Shown here in pieces: positions 24,398 through 32,549 of a stretch of DNA of 35,340 nt. The notes under the pieces were generated by a model. It was not told the DNA's origin. It did no database searches and saw only the letters and a program-made list of their open reading frames with translations. Source of the stretch: JBEIHX01 sp040381075 (GTDB lineage Bacteria > Pseudomonadota > Alphaproteobacteria > Caulobacterales > Aquidulcibacteraceae); contig JBEIHX010000035.1 of the NCBI GenBank assembly GCA_040381075.1, positions 1 through 35,340 of the forward strand, given 5' to 3'. The translations under genes and the position numbers were made by a program. Positions within the stretch are counted from its first letter, which is position 1, and the number at the start of each line of letters is the position of its first letter.

Positions 24398-26371
24398 ATG
24401 CACCACGAACACGCCATGCTGACCTTGTTTGTACGCGCCCCGCATCACGCGGCGGGCGATGGCGTCACGGTGCGCGTCCTGCCGCCTGGCGCGTTGTGGC
24501 CGGATCAGGCGGCCATCGCCGCCTGCGACACGCCGTGGATCGCCGTCTGCGGGGAGACCTATGAGGGTCCGCGCGCAGAGCTGGCGGCGGCGACCGGCGC
24601 GCTTGTGGCGCGCGTGCGCGCGCCTGACGCGCTTTACGGACCGACCCTTGCCGCCTCGCCCCTCGCCGCACTGGTGCGCGGGCGCGTGTTTGAAACGGGA
24701 GCGGCGGCCTGGCGACGCGACGCGCTCAGCGCTGCAGGCGGGTTTCCCTCCGCCTGCGGCGGCGAGGCTGATCGTGCGGCGGCGCTCGCCCTGGCGGCGC
24801 GCGGATACCGTATTCAGGTCCTGGCGGGCGATCCAGGCGCGCCAGCCGGGGTGGATGCGGCCGCGGCGCGGGCGGTGATCGCGACAGCCGATCACAGCGT
24901 GTGGGCGCAGTCTGCGCCGATCGGACCAACCGCAGCCCTCCTCGCGGTGTCGCTGGACGCCGGCGCGCGCGCTGTTGCGGCCGGCGGCCCCGGAACGTGT
25001 GCGGCGGATGGGCTGGCGCAGCTTAACCCTGCGGAGATCGGCGAGGTGGGCTTCGACGGTCTCGTCCTCGACAGTCTTGCCCGCGGCGCGGGTTCCGAAA
25101 TGGCCGCGATCGTCGCGGACAGCGGCTTTTCCGCACGCCTGCACGCCATGTTCGACGCCTTTGTCGCAGCCGGCGCCCCAGCGCGCCTGATCGATCGGAC
25201 GCGCGCGCTGGTGTGCTGGAAACTGGGTGCGCCCCTGCCGGCCCGAGGGATGAGCCTGACAGCGCTGTCGCTTGACGTGAACGCGCCACTACCGGAGTTC
25301 GGCTGCGATGCGCCGCAGGCGTTCCTGTTCCAGCTGCAGATAGGATCAGAGCCGTTCGGCGTGATGGACGCCGTCCATCCTGGCGGGGCTGCGCCAGACT
25401 GGCTCGCCCTTGAACTCAGCGAACGTCTGGCGCTGGAGCCAACGTGGCGTCTGGCCCGCATCCGCGCCGTGCGCCGGCGCGCATCCTTCTGGGCGGCCTT
25501 GGCCCGTCGAACGGTGAGCCTCATGGGTGAGGTGTCCGATGGAGGCATGCCGCTGACGGAACGCTTCGCCCTGCGGGTTCGCCAGGCCCATGGCGACGCC
25601 ATCCGACGCGCAGTGGCGCCGCGGGCGCACGCACCCAAACCCGCCCGCCCACAGGCATGCGCGCCGGGCGGTCCAGCCCGACGGGTAACCGCGCTGATGT
25701 ACCACGCGATCACGCCGCGCGGTGCGGCGGATCGGGCCTACAGCGTCCGCGCTGAGCGTTTCGCTGCGCAGATCGAATGGCTCGCGGCGAACGGCTACCG
25801 CTGGCTGAGCGCACAGGCCTGGGCGCACGCGGTGCGCGCGCAGCGCAGCGTCGCCGAGAAGCACGTCGTCATCACCTTTGACGATGCGTATGTGGACTTC
25901 GCGGAACACGCCTGGCCTGTCCTGCGCCGGCACGGTTTCTCCGCCACGATGTTCACCCCGTCATCCTGGGTCGGACGCTCGCCAGCCTGGTTTGACAGCG
26001 ACGCCGGCCTCACGATCATGTCCTGGGAGATGATGCGCGGGCTTGCCAGAGAGGGGTGCGAGTTTGGCAGTCATTCAGCCACCCACCGCCATCTGACAGC
26101 GCTCCCCGTGGCGGATCTGGTTGAAGAAATGTCGGGATCGCGCAAGGCGCTTGAGGACAGCCTGGGCGCAGCGGTTGAAACGATCGCCTATCCGTTTGGA
26201 GACAATGACGCGATGGTGCGCGCAGCGGCGCGCTCCGCCGGTTTTGTCGGCGGATACGCCAATTGGGGCGGAGCAAGCGCAATAACCGACGATCCGATGA
26301 ACCTGAAACGCATTGAAGTCGCGACGGATGACGATCTTGACGCTTTCATCGTGAAGGTCGCCCCGCCCTGA
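24398..26371 (+). CDS. Polysaccharide deacetylase (NodB) with degenerate GT2-like N-terminal region (paralog D)
   Basis: From ATG 24398 (AGGA 4 bases upstream) the 657-residue protein has an N-terminal region recalling the C-terminal part of GT2 domains (FETGAAAWRRDALSAAGGF), without a VDDGS or D-x-D motif. A middle domain with GSEPFGVMDAVHPGG matches the paralogs. The C-terminal 230 residues are a complete carbohydrate esterase 4/NodB domain: ITFDDA (D495, D496), SHSATHRHL (H559, H563) and YPFG (598-601), the zinc Asp-His-His set. Such enzymes remove N- or O-acetyl groups from polysaccharides. No signal peptide is seen, so it may act in the cytoplasm on lipid-linked or nascent glycan. Frame upstream to 24158 overlaps the repeat and is not favoured. 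Confidence 0.85.
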   Translation: MHHEHAMLTLFVRAPHHAAGDGVTVRVLPPGALWPDQAAIAACDTPWIAVCGETYEGPRAELAAATGALVARVRAPDALYGPTLAASPLAALVRGRVFETGAAAWRRDALSAAGGFPSACGGEADRAAALALAARGYRIQVLAGDPGAPAGVDAAAARAVIATADHSVWAQSAPIGPTAALLAVSLDAGARAVAAGGPGTCAADGLAQLNPAEIGEVGFDGLVLDSLARGAGSEMAAIVADSGFSARLHAMFDAFVAAGAPARLIDRTRALVCWKLGAPLPARGMSLTALSLDVNAPLPEFGCDAPQAFLFQLQIGSEPFGVMDAVHPGGAAPDWLALELSERLALEPTWRLARIRAVRRRASFWAALARRTVSLMGEVSDGGMPLTERFALRVRQAHGDAIRRAVAPRAHAPKPARPQACAPGGPARRVTALMYHAITPRGAADRAYSVRAERFAAQIEWLAANGYRWLSAQAWAHAVRAQRSVAEKHVVITFDDAYVDFAEHAWPVLRRHGFSATMFTPSSWVGRSPAWFDSDAGLTIMSWEMMRGLAREGCEFGSHSATHRHLTALPVADLVEEMSGSRKALEDSLGAAVETIAYPFGDNDAMVRAAARSAGFVGGYANWGGASAITDDPMNLKRIEVATDDDLDAFIVKVAPP

Positions 26372-26476
26372 GGCGGCGCGCCCGCCGCAGCACCTGCAGC
26401 CAGGCTTCCGACCTTGCGTGGGATCCGCCGGGAGCCTGTCCCCGCCCGGCATGCGCGGCCAGCCCGGATCTCAGAC

Positions 26477-26561
26477 CTGCCAGGAACTAAGGCCTGCCAG
26501 GAACTCAGACCTGCCAGGAACTCAGACCTGCCAGGAACTCAGGCCTGCCAGGAACTCAGGC
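26477..26561. repeat. 17-bp tandem repeat, five copies, between converging genes
   Basis: CTGCCAGGAACT recurs at 26477, 26494, 26511, 26528 and 26545, an exact 17-bp period with small changes. It lies between the NodB and ABC-transporter genes and includes the latter's stop codon (26539-26541), so the final residues SWQA come from the repeat. Confidence 0.92.
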
Positions 26562-28326
26562 GCTGGGCCTCGTACATATGGGCGAAGCGTCCGTTGCGTG
26601 CGATCAGGGAGTGAAAATCGCCGGTCTCAATGATGCGCCCGGCCTCCATCATCACGATCTGGTCAGCGTTTTCAACCGTCGACAGACGATGTGCGACGAC
26701 CACCAGGGTTCGTCCCTTCTGAAAGGCGGCGAGCGATTCCTGGAAGGCGCGCTCCGAGAAGCTGTCGAGCGCGTTGGTCGCCTCGTCGAGCAGCAGCAGG
26801 GCGGGATCGCGCAGCACCGCGCGCGCGAGGGCGATGCGCTGCCGCTGGCCGCCCGAGAGCCGCGCGCCCCGCTCGCCCACCGGAGTGTCCCATCCGAGCG
26901 GCAATTGCTCGATGAAGCCGGTGGCGTAGGCCACATCAGCAGCGTGCCTGAGATCGGCGTCCGTCGCATCGAGCCGGCCATAGCGGATGTTGTCGCGCAC
27001 GCTTTGATCGAACAGGAAGACCTCCTGGCTCATCAGGGCCAGGTGCTGGCGCCATTGGGCCAGATCGAGGTCGCGCAGGTCGTCGCCGTCGACGAGCACG
27101 CGCCCTTCCACCGGGTCGCGAAAACGCATGATGAGGTCCATCAGCGTTGACTTGCCGGACCCTGATATCCCAACGATCGCCGTCGTCTTGCCGGCGGGAA
27201 TGGCGAGCGACACATCCTGAAGGACCAGCGCCTCGTCGGGTTTGTATCGAAATGAGACGTTCTCGAACACGATCGCCTGTTTCAGACCGCTCCAGGGCTT
27301 GACGCCGTTGACCAGCACAGGCGTCTCAGTCGCCTGGAGTTGCGCAACCACCTTTTCCACAGTTGCTTTGGCGCTCATGAGATGCACACGCGTGCCCAGC
27401 GCCTCGCGCAGCGGCGCCTGCATGCGGTAGAGCACGGCAAGGAACGCGACCAGCGGCGCAACGCCGCCGGCGAGGTCGCCCGCAAAGACGATCAGCGTCG
27501 CCACCACGACGGTGGCGGAAACCTCGCCGAACCGTCCCGGAATCGCCCACAGCTTTTCCTGATGCAGACCTGCGTGACGAATGTCTGCCGATCGTTTGGC
27601 GAAGGCGGCGATTTCGGTTTCCTCGCGTCCATAGGCACGGATGGTGCGCACCGATCCGAAGGCTTCCCAGATGCGCTTGGCGAACTGATGGTTGGATTCC
27701 ATCACCATCAGGCCAACCTTCTGGGCGCGGCGCGTCATCATGAGCATGATGACGGCCGCGACCCCCATCAGCGCCACGGCGAACACCGTCATCTGCCAGG
27801 AAATGATGAACAGCAGCACCGTGAAGATGGCGCAGGTAATCGCCGCAACGATGAACTTGCTGATGGTGATCACGGAATCGCCGACGCGCCATGTCTCGCT
27901 GGCGAGGGTCGAGATCACATTGGCCTGTTCGCTGTCGGCGGCGTAGTCAGCGCCGGAATACAGCACCTGGCGAAACAGGCGGGTGCGTATGTCGTGGACG
28001 ACCCGGGACTGCATGTCGAACCAGGTGACGGTGCAGAAGTACATCACGACGTTCTTCAGGAGGATGCACCCGAGGATCAACCCGATGAAGACGGCAATCT
28101 GCATCTGGTTGGTGAGCGAGGCGGCGAGACCCTGCAAGACGGGGATCGGCAGCGCTCCCAATGCGCCGCTTCCCGTGGCCACGGCGTTCACCAGCGGCAT
28201 GAAGAGATAGAGCCCGACGCTTTCCAGAAGCGCCGCCGCCACGCCGAGCACGATGACGAGCGCCACCCTGCGGCGCTCCGGCTGAAGGAAACCCAACAGC
28301 CGCTTGATCATCTCATTGAGGGTCAT
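26539..28326 (-). CDS. ABC exporter, fused membrane and ATPase domains
   Basis: The 595-residue half-transporter starts at ATG 28326 (GGAGAG ribosome site). Residues 1-310 hold about six membrane helices of the type I exporter fold. The ATPase domain has Walker A GISGSGKS (386-393), signature LSGGQ (490-494), Walker B LLLLDEA (510-516) and an H-loop in VVAHRLS. It must dimerise. Such proteins flip lipid-linked oligosaccharides or lipid A (MsbA, PglK) or export peptides and sugars. Its setting among glycosyltransferases and a deacetylase suggests glycolipid flipping, but the sequence does not prove the substrate. It converges with the NodB gene and follows galE by 150 bases. Confidence 0.9.
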   Translation of the reverse strand: MTLNEMIKRLLGFLQPERRRVALVIVLGVAAALLESVGLYLFMPLVNAVATGSGALGALPIPVLQGLAASLTNQMQIAVFIGLILGCILLKNVVMYFCTVTWFDMQSRVVHDIRTRLFRQVLYSGADYAADSEQANVISTLASETWRVGDSVITISKFIVAAITCAIFTVLLFIISWQMTVFAVALMGVAAVIMLMMTRRAQKVGLMVMESNHQFAKRIWEAFGSVRTIRAYGREETEIAAFAKRSADIRHAGLHQEKLWAIPGRFGEVSATVVVATLIVFAGDLAGGVAPLVAFLAVLYRMQAPLREALGTRVHLMSAKATVEKVVAQLQATETPVLVNGVKPWSGLKQAIVFENVSFRYKPDEALVLQDVSLAIPAGKTTAIVGISGSGKSTLMDLIMRFRDPVEGRVLVDGDDLRDLDLAQWRQHLALMSQEVFLFDQSVRDNIRYGRLDATDADLRHAADVAYATGFIEQLPLGWDTPVGERGARLSGGQRQRIALARAVLRDPALLLLDEATNALDSFSERAFQESLAAFQKGRTLVVVAHRLSTVENADQIVMMEAGRIIETGDFHSLIARNGRFAHMYEAQRLSSWQA

Positions 28327-28476
28327 TGCACTCTCCGTGCCGGCGCGCAGGGGCGCCGGGGTCGCCCCAGCCTGACACACCGCCTGGATATGGTCGCGCG
28401 ATTTCCTGCCATGGCGGGGGAGCCTGCGAAAGCGGGCGCCGATCGGCGCGTCCCGGGCAAGCCTCTGGCGCGCAGG

Positions 28477-29478
28477 TCACGGGCCTGCGCCAGCCAACAG
28501 CTTCTGCTCCCACCGCCATGCTGTCCCGACAATCATGTCCAGATCATCGAAACGCGGGCGCCAGCCGGTCAGAGCTTTGAGCCTCGTGCTGTCGGCGACC
28601 ACCATGGCGGGATCACCCGGACGGCGCGCCTGCACCTCGGCAGGCAAGGCGCGCCCCGTGACGCGTTCCACCGCCCGAATGACCTCCAGCACAGATGCGC
28701 CGCGGCCATAGCCGGCGTTCGCCAGGAAACTGTCGCCGCCGGCAAGCAGGCGGCGCAGGCTGGCCACATGGGCGTCGGCAAGATCGGAGACATGAATGAA
28801 GTCACGCAGGCATGTTCCATCCGGTGTTGAATAGTCTGCGCCATAGATCGGCAGCACGCTGCGCCGGCCGCTTGCAGTTTCAAGGGCGACTTTCAGGAGG
28901 TGGGTGGCGTTGGCGGTGCGCTGACCGATGCGTCCGGCCGGGTCGGCTCCGGCGACGTTGAAATAGCGCAGCACCCCGTAGCGCAGACCATGGGCGCACG
29001 ACAGGTCGGCCAGCATCTGCTCGGTCATCAGCTTGGACCAGCCATAGGGACTGATCGGAACCGTGGGCGCGCTTTCGTCCACCTGGGCGGCCGCCGTCAT
29101 TCCGTATACCGCCGCCGTCGACGAAAACAGGAAGGCCTCAATGGGGTGAGCGGCCGCGGCGCGCATCAGGACCAGGGAGTTTGCGGTGTTGTTCTGGTAG
29201 TAGAAGCCCGGATTGGCGACGGATTCGGGAACGATGATGCTGCCGGCGAAGTGCATGATTGCTGAAATGTCATGTTCGGCGAGAGTGCGCTCAACGAGGC
29301 GCGCGTCGCCCACATCGCCCACCACAAGGCGGACGTCCTGGGGCAGCGCGGCGCGAAAGCCGCGCGACAGGTCGTCGAGCACGACCACGTTCCAGCCGGC
29401 CTCGAGGCTCGCCAACGCGGCGTGGCTGCCAATATAGCCGGCCCCGCCGGTAATCAGCACGGTGGGGGCGTGGGACAT
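28477..29478 (-). CDS. galE: UDP-glucose 4-epimerase GalE
   Basis: The 333-residue protein has an N-terminal Rossmann motif GGAGYIG (11-17), the SST segment (119-121) and the catalytic YxxxK as YGWSK (Y145, K149). It also has GalE-specific RYFNVAGA and DGTCLRDFIHVSDLADAH. It interconverts UDP-glucose and UDP-galactose (possibly their N-acetyl forms) in the cytoplasm and so can feed the neighbouring transferases. The ATG at 29478 has AGGAG nearby. It diverges from GT2 paralog E over a 140-base region and precedes the ABC exporter on the same strand, probably in one transcript. Confidence 0.93.
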   Translation of the reverse strand: MSHAPTVLITGGAGYIGSHAALASLEAGWNVVVLDDLSRGFRAALPQDVRLVVGDVGDARLVERTLAEHDISAIMHFAGSIIVPESVANPGFYYQNNTANSLVLMRAAAAHPIEAFLFSSTAAVYGMTAAAQVDESAPTVPISPYGWSKLMTEQMLADLSCAHGLRYGVLRYFNVAGADPAGRIGQRTANATHLLKVALETASGRRSVLPIYGADYSTPDGTCLRDFIHVSDLADAHVASLRRLLAGGDSFLANAGYGRGASVLEVIRAVERVTGRALPAEVQARRPGDPAMVVADSTRLKALTGWRPRFDDLDMIVGTAWRWEQKLLAGAGP

Positions 29479-29515
29479 GCCGCTCTCCTGAAAACCAGCC
29501 GGCGCCACTGTCTGT

Positions 29516-29543
29516 CGCGCGCCCTGCCTTTGCAAGGCGCGCG
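29516..29543. promoter_or_regulatory. Inverted repeat in the galE/GT2 divergent region
   Basis: CGCGCGCC (29516-29523) and GGCGCGCG (29536-29543) pair perfectly, with an inner TGC/GCA pair interrupted by one mismatch. It lies between the two starts. It could be an operator for shared control or a leader hairpin for galE. Confidence 0.4.
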
Positions 29544-29618
29544 CCATACAGTTCGGGGCATGGGTCTTGCTTGAGGGGAACTCCAGGCTTACGGGACCTG
29601 TGGTAGATAGAGCCCGCC

Positions 29619-31202
29619 ATGTCGCGCGTGTCTGAATTCCGCGCCAGCGATGCGCCCCTGCCCGTCGCGCCAGCGCCGCCGGCGCTGATCGACATCGTCC
29701 TGCCCGCCTACAATGAAGCCTGCTTCATTGCAGACGCCATCCGCTCGGTTCGGGCCCAGTCAGTGACGAGCTGGCGCCTCATCGTGGTTGATGATGGATC
29801 AGACGACGACACCAGCGCCGTGGCGGCCAACGCCGCAGGGAGCGATCCGCGCGTCAGCATCCTGCGCAAGGAGAATGGCGGCCTGTCTGCAGCGCGCAAC
29901 ACAGGCATCGCGGCCGCAACAAGCCCCTGGCTCGCCTTCCTGGATGCTGACGATTGGTGGGACCCCGCCTTTCTCGAGCGGCTGCTGGCGGCAGGGCGAT
30001 CCGGCGTCGATGTGGTGGTGTGCCATGCCGTCGGCGTGGATGATTCCGGCAGGACGCTGCGCACCTATGAGACGCCAGACCTTGCCGAGCCCTACGCCCT
30101 GCTCGCGGAGACCTGTCCATTCACGCCCCACAGCCTCATTGTACGGCGCGGGATCATCCAGGCGCTTGGCGGGTTCGACGTGACGCTGCGCGCCTGCGAA
30201 GACTGGGATATGTGGCTGCGCATCGCCCGCACCGGGGCTCGGTTCTGCGTCCATCCTGAAGCGTTGGCCTTCTATCGCCACCGCGCCGGATCCATGTCGC
30301 GGGACGCGACCAGCATGATCGAAGCGCTTGCGCGGGTGATGCGTCAAGCCTTCGGACCCGATCCGCGCGTTCAAACCCCTGCCGCACATCTGGCCGACGG
30401 CGCTGACCGGTCGCGCTTCGCCTTGGCGTTGTCGCGGGCGGTTTTTCATCGCGTCGGGGTGGGGCTTGGCGCCGGCCAGACGCCAGTGGCTGCGTGGGAC
30501 TACCTCGCCGATCAGGACGGGCTTCCCATGTCGCCGGCGCTCCTTGGGTCGATGATGGCGGATGCGGCCGAAATCGGCCTGGTGCGCCCGCGCGGCGAGA
30601 CCGGCGACGGGTGGGCCGATCTTTGTGCGCGCACACGCGAGTTCCTGCTCAGCGCCCGCAGCGCCATGCCGCATGCCGTACGCGCCCTGGCGCTCGCCCA
30701 TTTCGAGGCCGCATTCCAGCGCGAGCGGGCGTTTGACCCGTCGTCCGCACGCATACAGGACGGCGTCGTCACGCGGCGGATCGATCTGTCCCGCGACATG
30801 CCCACGCTTGATCTTTCGCAGGCGCAGGCGGCTGTGTGTGCGGTTCTTGCGCGCGGGCGCTGGGTCGGCGTCGTTGAGTGCGCTGGCGGGTCCTGCGTGG
30901 CGCCGGCGGCGCTCTGGTCGATGCTTGCAGGCCAAAGCTGCGACTGGGACGTCAAGCTGGTCGCCGCAGCAGTGGCGCCGCACGCGCCTGCGCCATTTGC
31001 TGCGGCGTTTCTTCAGGGCCTCACGGGTTTCAGGGGCGACCCCGGTCAAACCGGGGGGCCGGGTGAAGCGGGAAGGTCAGCGGGTCGTGGGGGCGCGCAG
31101 GACGCACCTCTGAAATCCCGGGTGATCGCCGCCCTCCATGGCGCCAATCGGACCGTGCTTCAGCGCCTGGCCCACCGCCCCGCAGGCGGCCAGGCGCACT
31201 GA
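29619..31202 (+). CDS. GT2 glycosyltransferase without NodB domain (paralog E)
   Basis: The 527-residue protein from ATG 29619 has a GT2 domain with IDIVLPAYNE (24-33), VVDDGS, LDADDW and CEDWDMWLRIAR, all intact. It shares with paralogs A and B the FYRHRAGSMSRD segment and a middle domain (GRWVGVVEC). It ends at about the point where the others begin their NodB-like fold, after a Gly-rich low-complexity stretch (about residues 469-490). So it is either a short natural form or a truncated copy. It diverges from galE and converges with the acyltransferase. The sugar is unknown. Confidence 0.85.
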   Translation: MSRVSEFRASDAPLPVAPAPPALIDIVLPAYNEACFIADAIRSVRAQSVTSWRLIVVDDGSDDDTSAVAANAAGSDPRVSILRKENGGLSAARNTGIAAATSPWLAFLDADDWWDPAFLERLLAAGRSGVDVVVCHAVGVDDSGRTLRTYETPDLAEPYALLAETCPFTPHSLIVRRGIIQALGGFDVTLRACEDWDMWLRIARTGARFCVHPEALAFYRHRAGSMSRDATSMIEALARVMRQAFGPDPRVQTPAAHLADGADRSRFALALSRAVFHRVGVGLGAGQTPVAAWDYLADQDGLPMSPALLGSMMADAAEIGLVRPRGETGDGWADLCARTREFLLSARSAMPHAVRALALAHFEAAFQRERAFDPSSARIQDGVVTRRIDLSRDMPTLDLSQAQAAVCAVLARGRWVGVVECAGGSCVAPAALWSMLAGQSCDWDVKLVAAAVAPHAPAPFAAAFLQGLTGFRGDPGQTGGPGEAGRSAGRGGAQDAPLKSRVIAALHGANRTVLQRLAHRPAGGQAH

Positions 31203-31345
31203 GCAGAGGCCAAGGCGCGCATGCAGGCGCGGGACAGGCCGGGGGTCCTGGACACGCGGCCGGCGCCACCTCACGCCCAATGCCCTCACTCCCAGCCGGC
31301 CTGCGCCAATGGTCCAGGGCCCGTTCAATCCTTGGCCAATGAAGC

Positions 31346-32461
31346 CTACAATCCGTGCGGGTTGGCCCGATGCATCCACTGCGACGGCGGCGCACGGCGC
31401 ATCAGGGTGCGGGCGGGGCGCTCCACCAGATGATAGAGCAGGGCCGACAGGATCAGCGTCAGGACGAATGCGGCTGTCATCATCAGGATCGAGCCATCTG
31501 GATTGAAGCCCATCAGTGGCGAAACGACTTCCTTCAACGCGTGCTCCACGAGCCGGTGGACCATATAGATCGCAAATGAAATCTCGCCGAGATACACAAG
31601 CGGCCTGGCGGCGAGCCCGTTCGGTTGGGATCCCGCCCCAGCGCGCGCGCACTGGCTGGCGAAAAAGATCATTGCCGCGATGGCCAGGATGATCAGGAGA
31701 TCAAACGCCAGAACCTGCATCAAGACCAGGACGGCGAGTGCGGCCAGAACAAGCCCGATCTGGGCAGTTTCGCGCGGCAGCGCCACCTGGCGCGCCACCG
31801 TGTAGAGAGCGCAGCCAACCAGGAAGCACGGCAGAATGCGCAGGGCGCCGCCGTCGAATGCCAGTTGCGTCAGAGGTTTGGCGAACATCAGCTCCGCACC
31901 CTGCCAGGCTGCAAAAAGGACACCCACAGCACCTGCGAGGAAGGCAAGCGGGCGCTTGTCGCCCACCCGCGTGGCCGTCAGGAAGATTGGAAACAGCAGA
32001 TAGGCGGCCCATTCCGCGCTGATCGACCAGGAGGGCTCGTTGAGGCTGAAATGATCTGTCACGCCCCACGCATGCACCAGGGCAGCATTTGCCAGGATGA
32101 CCCTCAGATAGACCGGATCCTGCGCGAACTGGCCAAGCCGGAAGGCGATGGTCAGTAAAAGGATGGCGAAGATCATGGTGACCAGGTGCAGCGGGTAGAC
32201 CCGTGCGAACCGCGCCCAGATGAAGTCAAGGACATGGAAGGTCCCTGCCCTATGGGCCGGGAGATAGACGTGCGTCAGAATGAACCCCGACAGAACAAAG
32301 AAGAAGTCCACCCCCAGATAGCCCTTCGAGACAATGCCGCTGGCGTCCGCCAGCCCGGGGACCCATGCCTGTGCGTAATGGTAGACCAGGACGATCAGCG
32401 CTGCGAAGAAACGCAGGGCCGTGAGTTCGGCAAGATCGGCAGGAAGTGGCTGATGCGACAT
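31346..32461 (-). CDS. Acyltransferase 3 family (OafA/YrhL-like) membrane O-acyltransferase
   Basis: The 371-residue protein has about ten membrane helices and the acyltransferase-3 layout: ALRFFAALIVLVYHYAQAW with the conserved His, GYLGVDFFFVLSGFILTHVY (signature V-D-x-FF-x-LSGF), ARVYPLH and LNEPSWSISAEW. It transfers acetyl or other acyl groups to periplasmic glycans such as O-antigen. It could modify the product of this island. The ATG start at 32461 is the natural one. It follows the membrane protein by 88 bases and may be cotranscribed, and it converges with GT2 paralog E. Confidence 0.92.
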   Translation of the reverse strand: MSHQPLPADLAELTALRFFAALIVLVYHYAQAWVPGLADASGIVSKGYLGVDFFFVLSGFILTHVYLPAHRAGTFHVLDFIWARFARVYPLHLVTMIFAILLLTIAFRLGQFAQDPVYLRVILANAALVHAWGVTDHFSLNEPSWSISAEWAAYLLFPIFLTATRVGDKRPLAFLAGAVGVLFAAWQGAELMFAKPLTQLAFDGGALRILPCFLVGCALYTVARQVALPRETAQIGLVLAALAVLVLMQVLAFDLLIILAIAAMIFFASQCARAGAGSQPNGLAARPLVYLGEISFAIYMVHRLVEHALKEVVSPLMGFNPDGSILMMTAAFVLTLILSALLYHLVERPARTLMRRAPPSQWMHRANPHGL

Positions 32462-32549
32462 CGTGAACCCCCGAATGCGCCCATGCGATCTGGCTGGATG
32501 GCTGGCCTGCGCAGGACTGATTCAGGCTTGAGTGCAGGACATGTGCCGG

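Noticed and set aside
27340..28830. 496-residue plus frame opposite the ABC exporter and galE
   Set aside because: It spans two clear genes on the other strand; His/Gly/Asp-rich mirror translation only.
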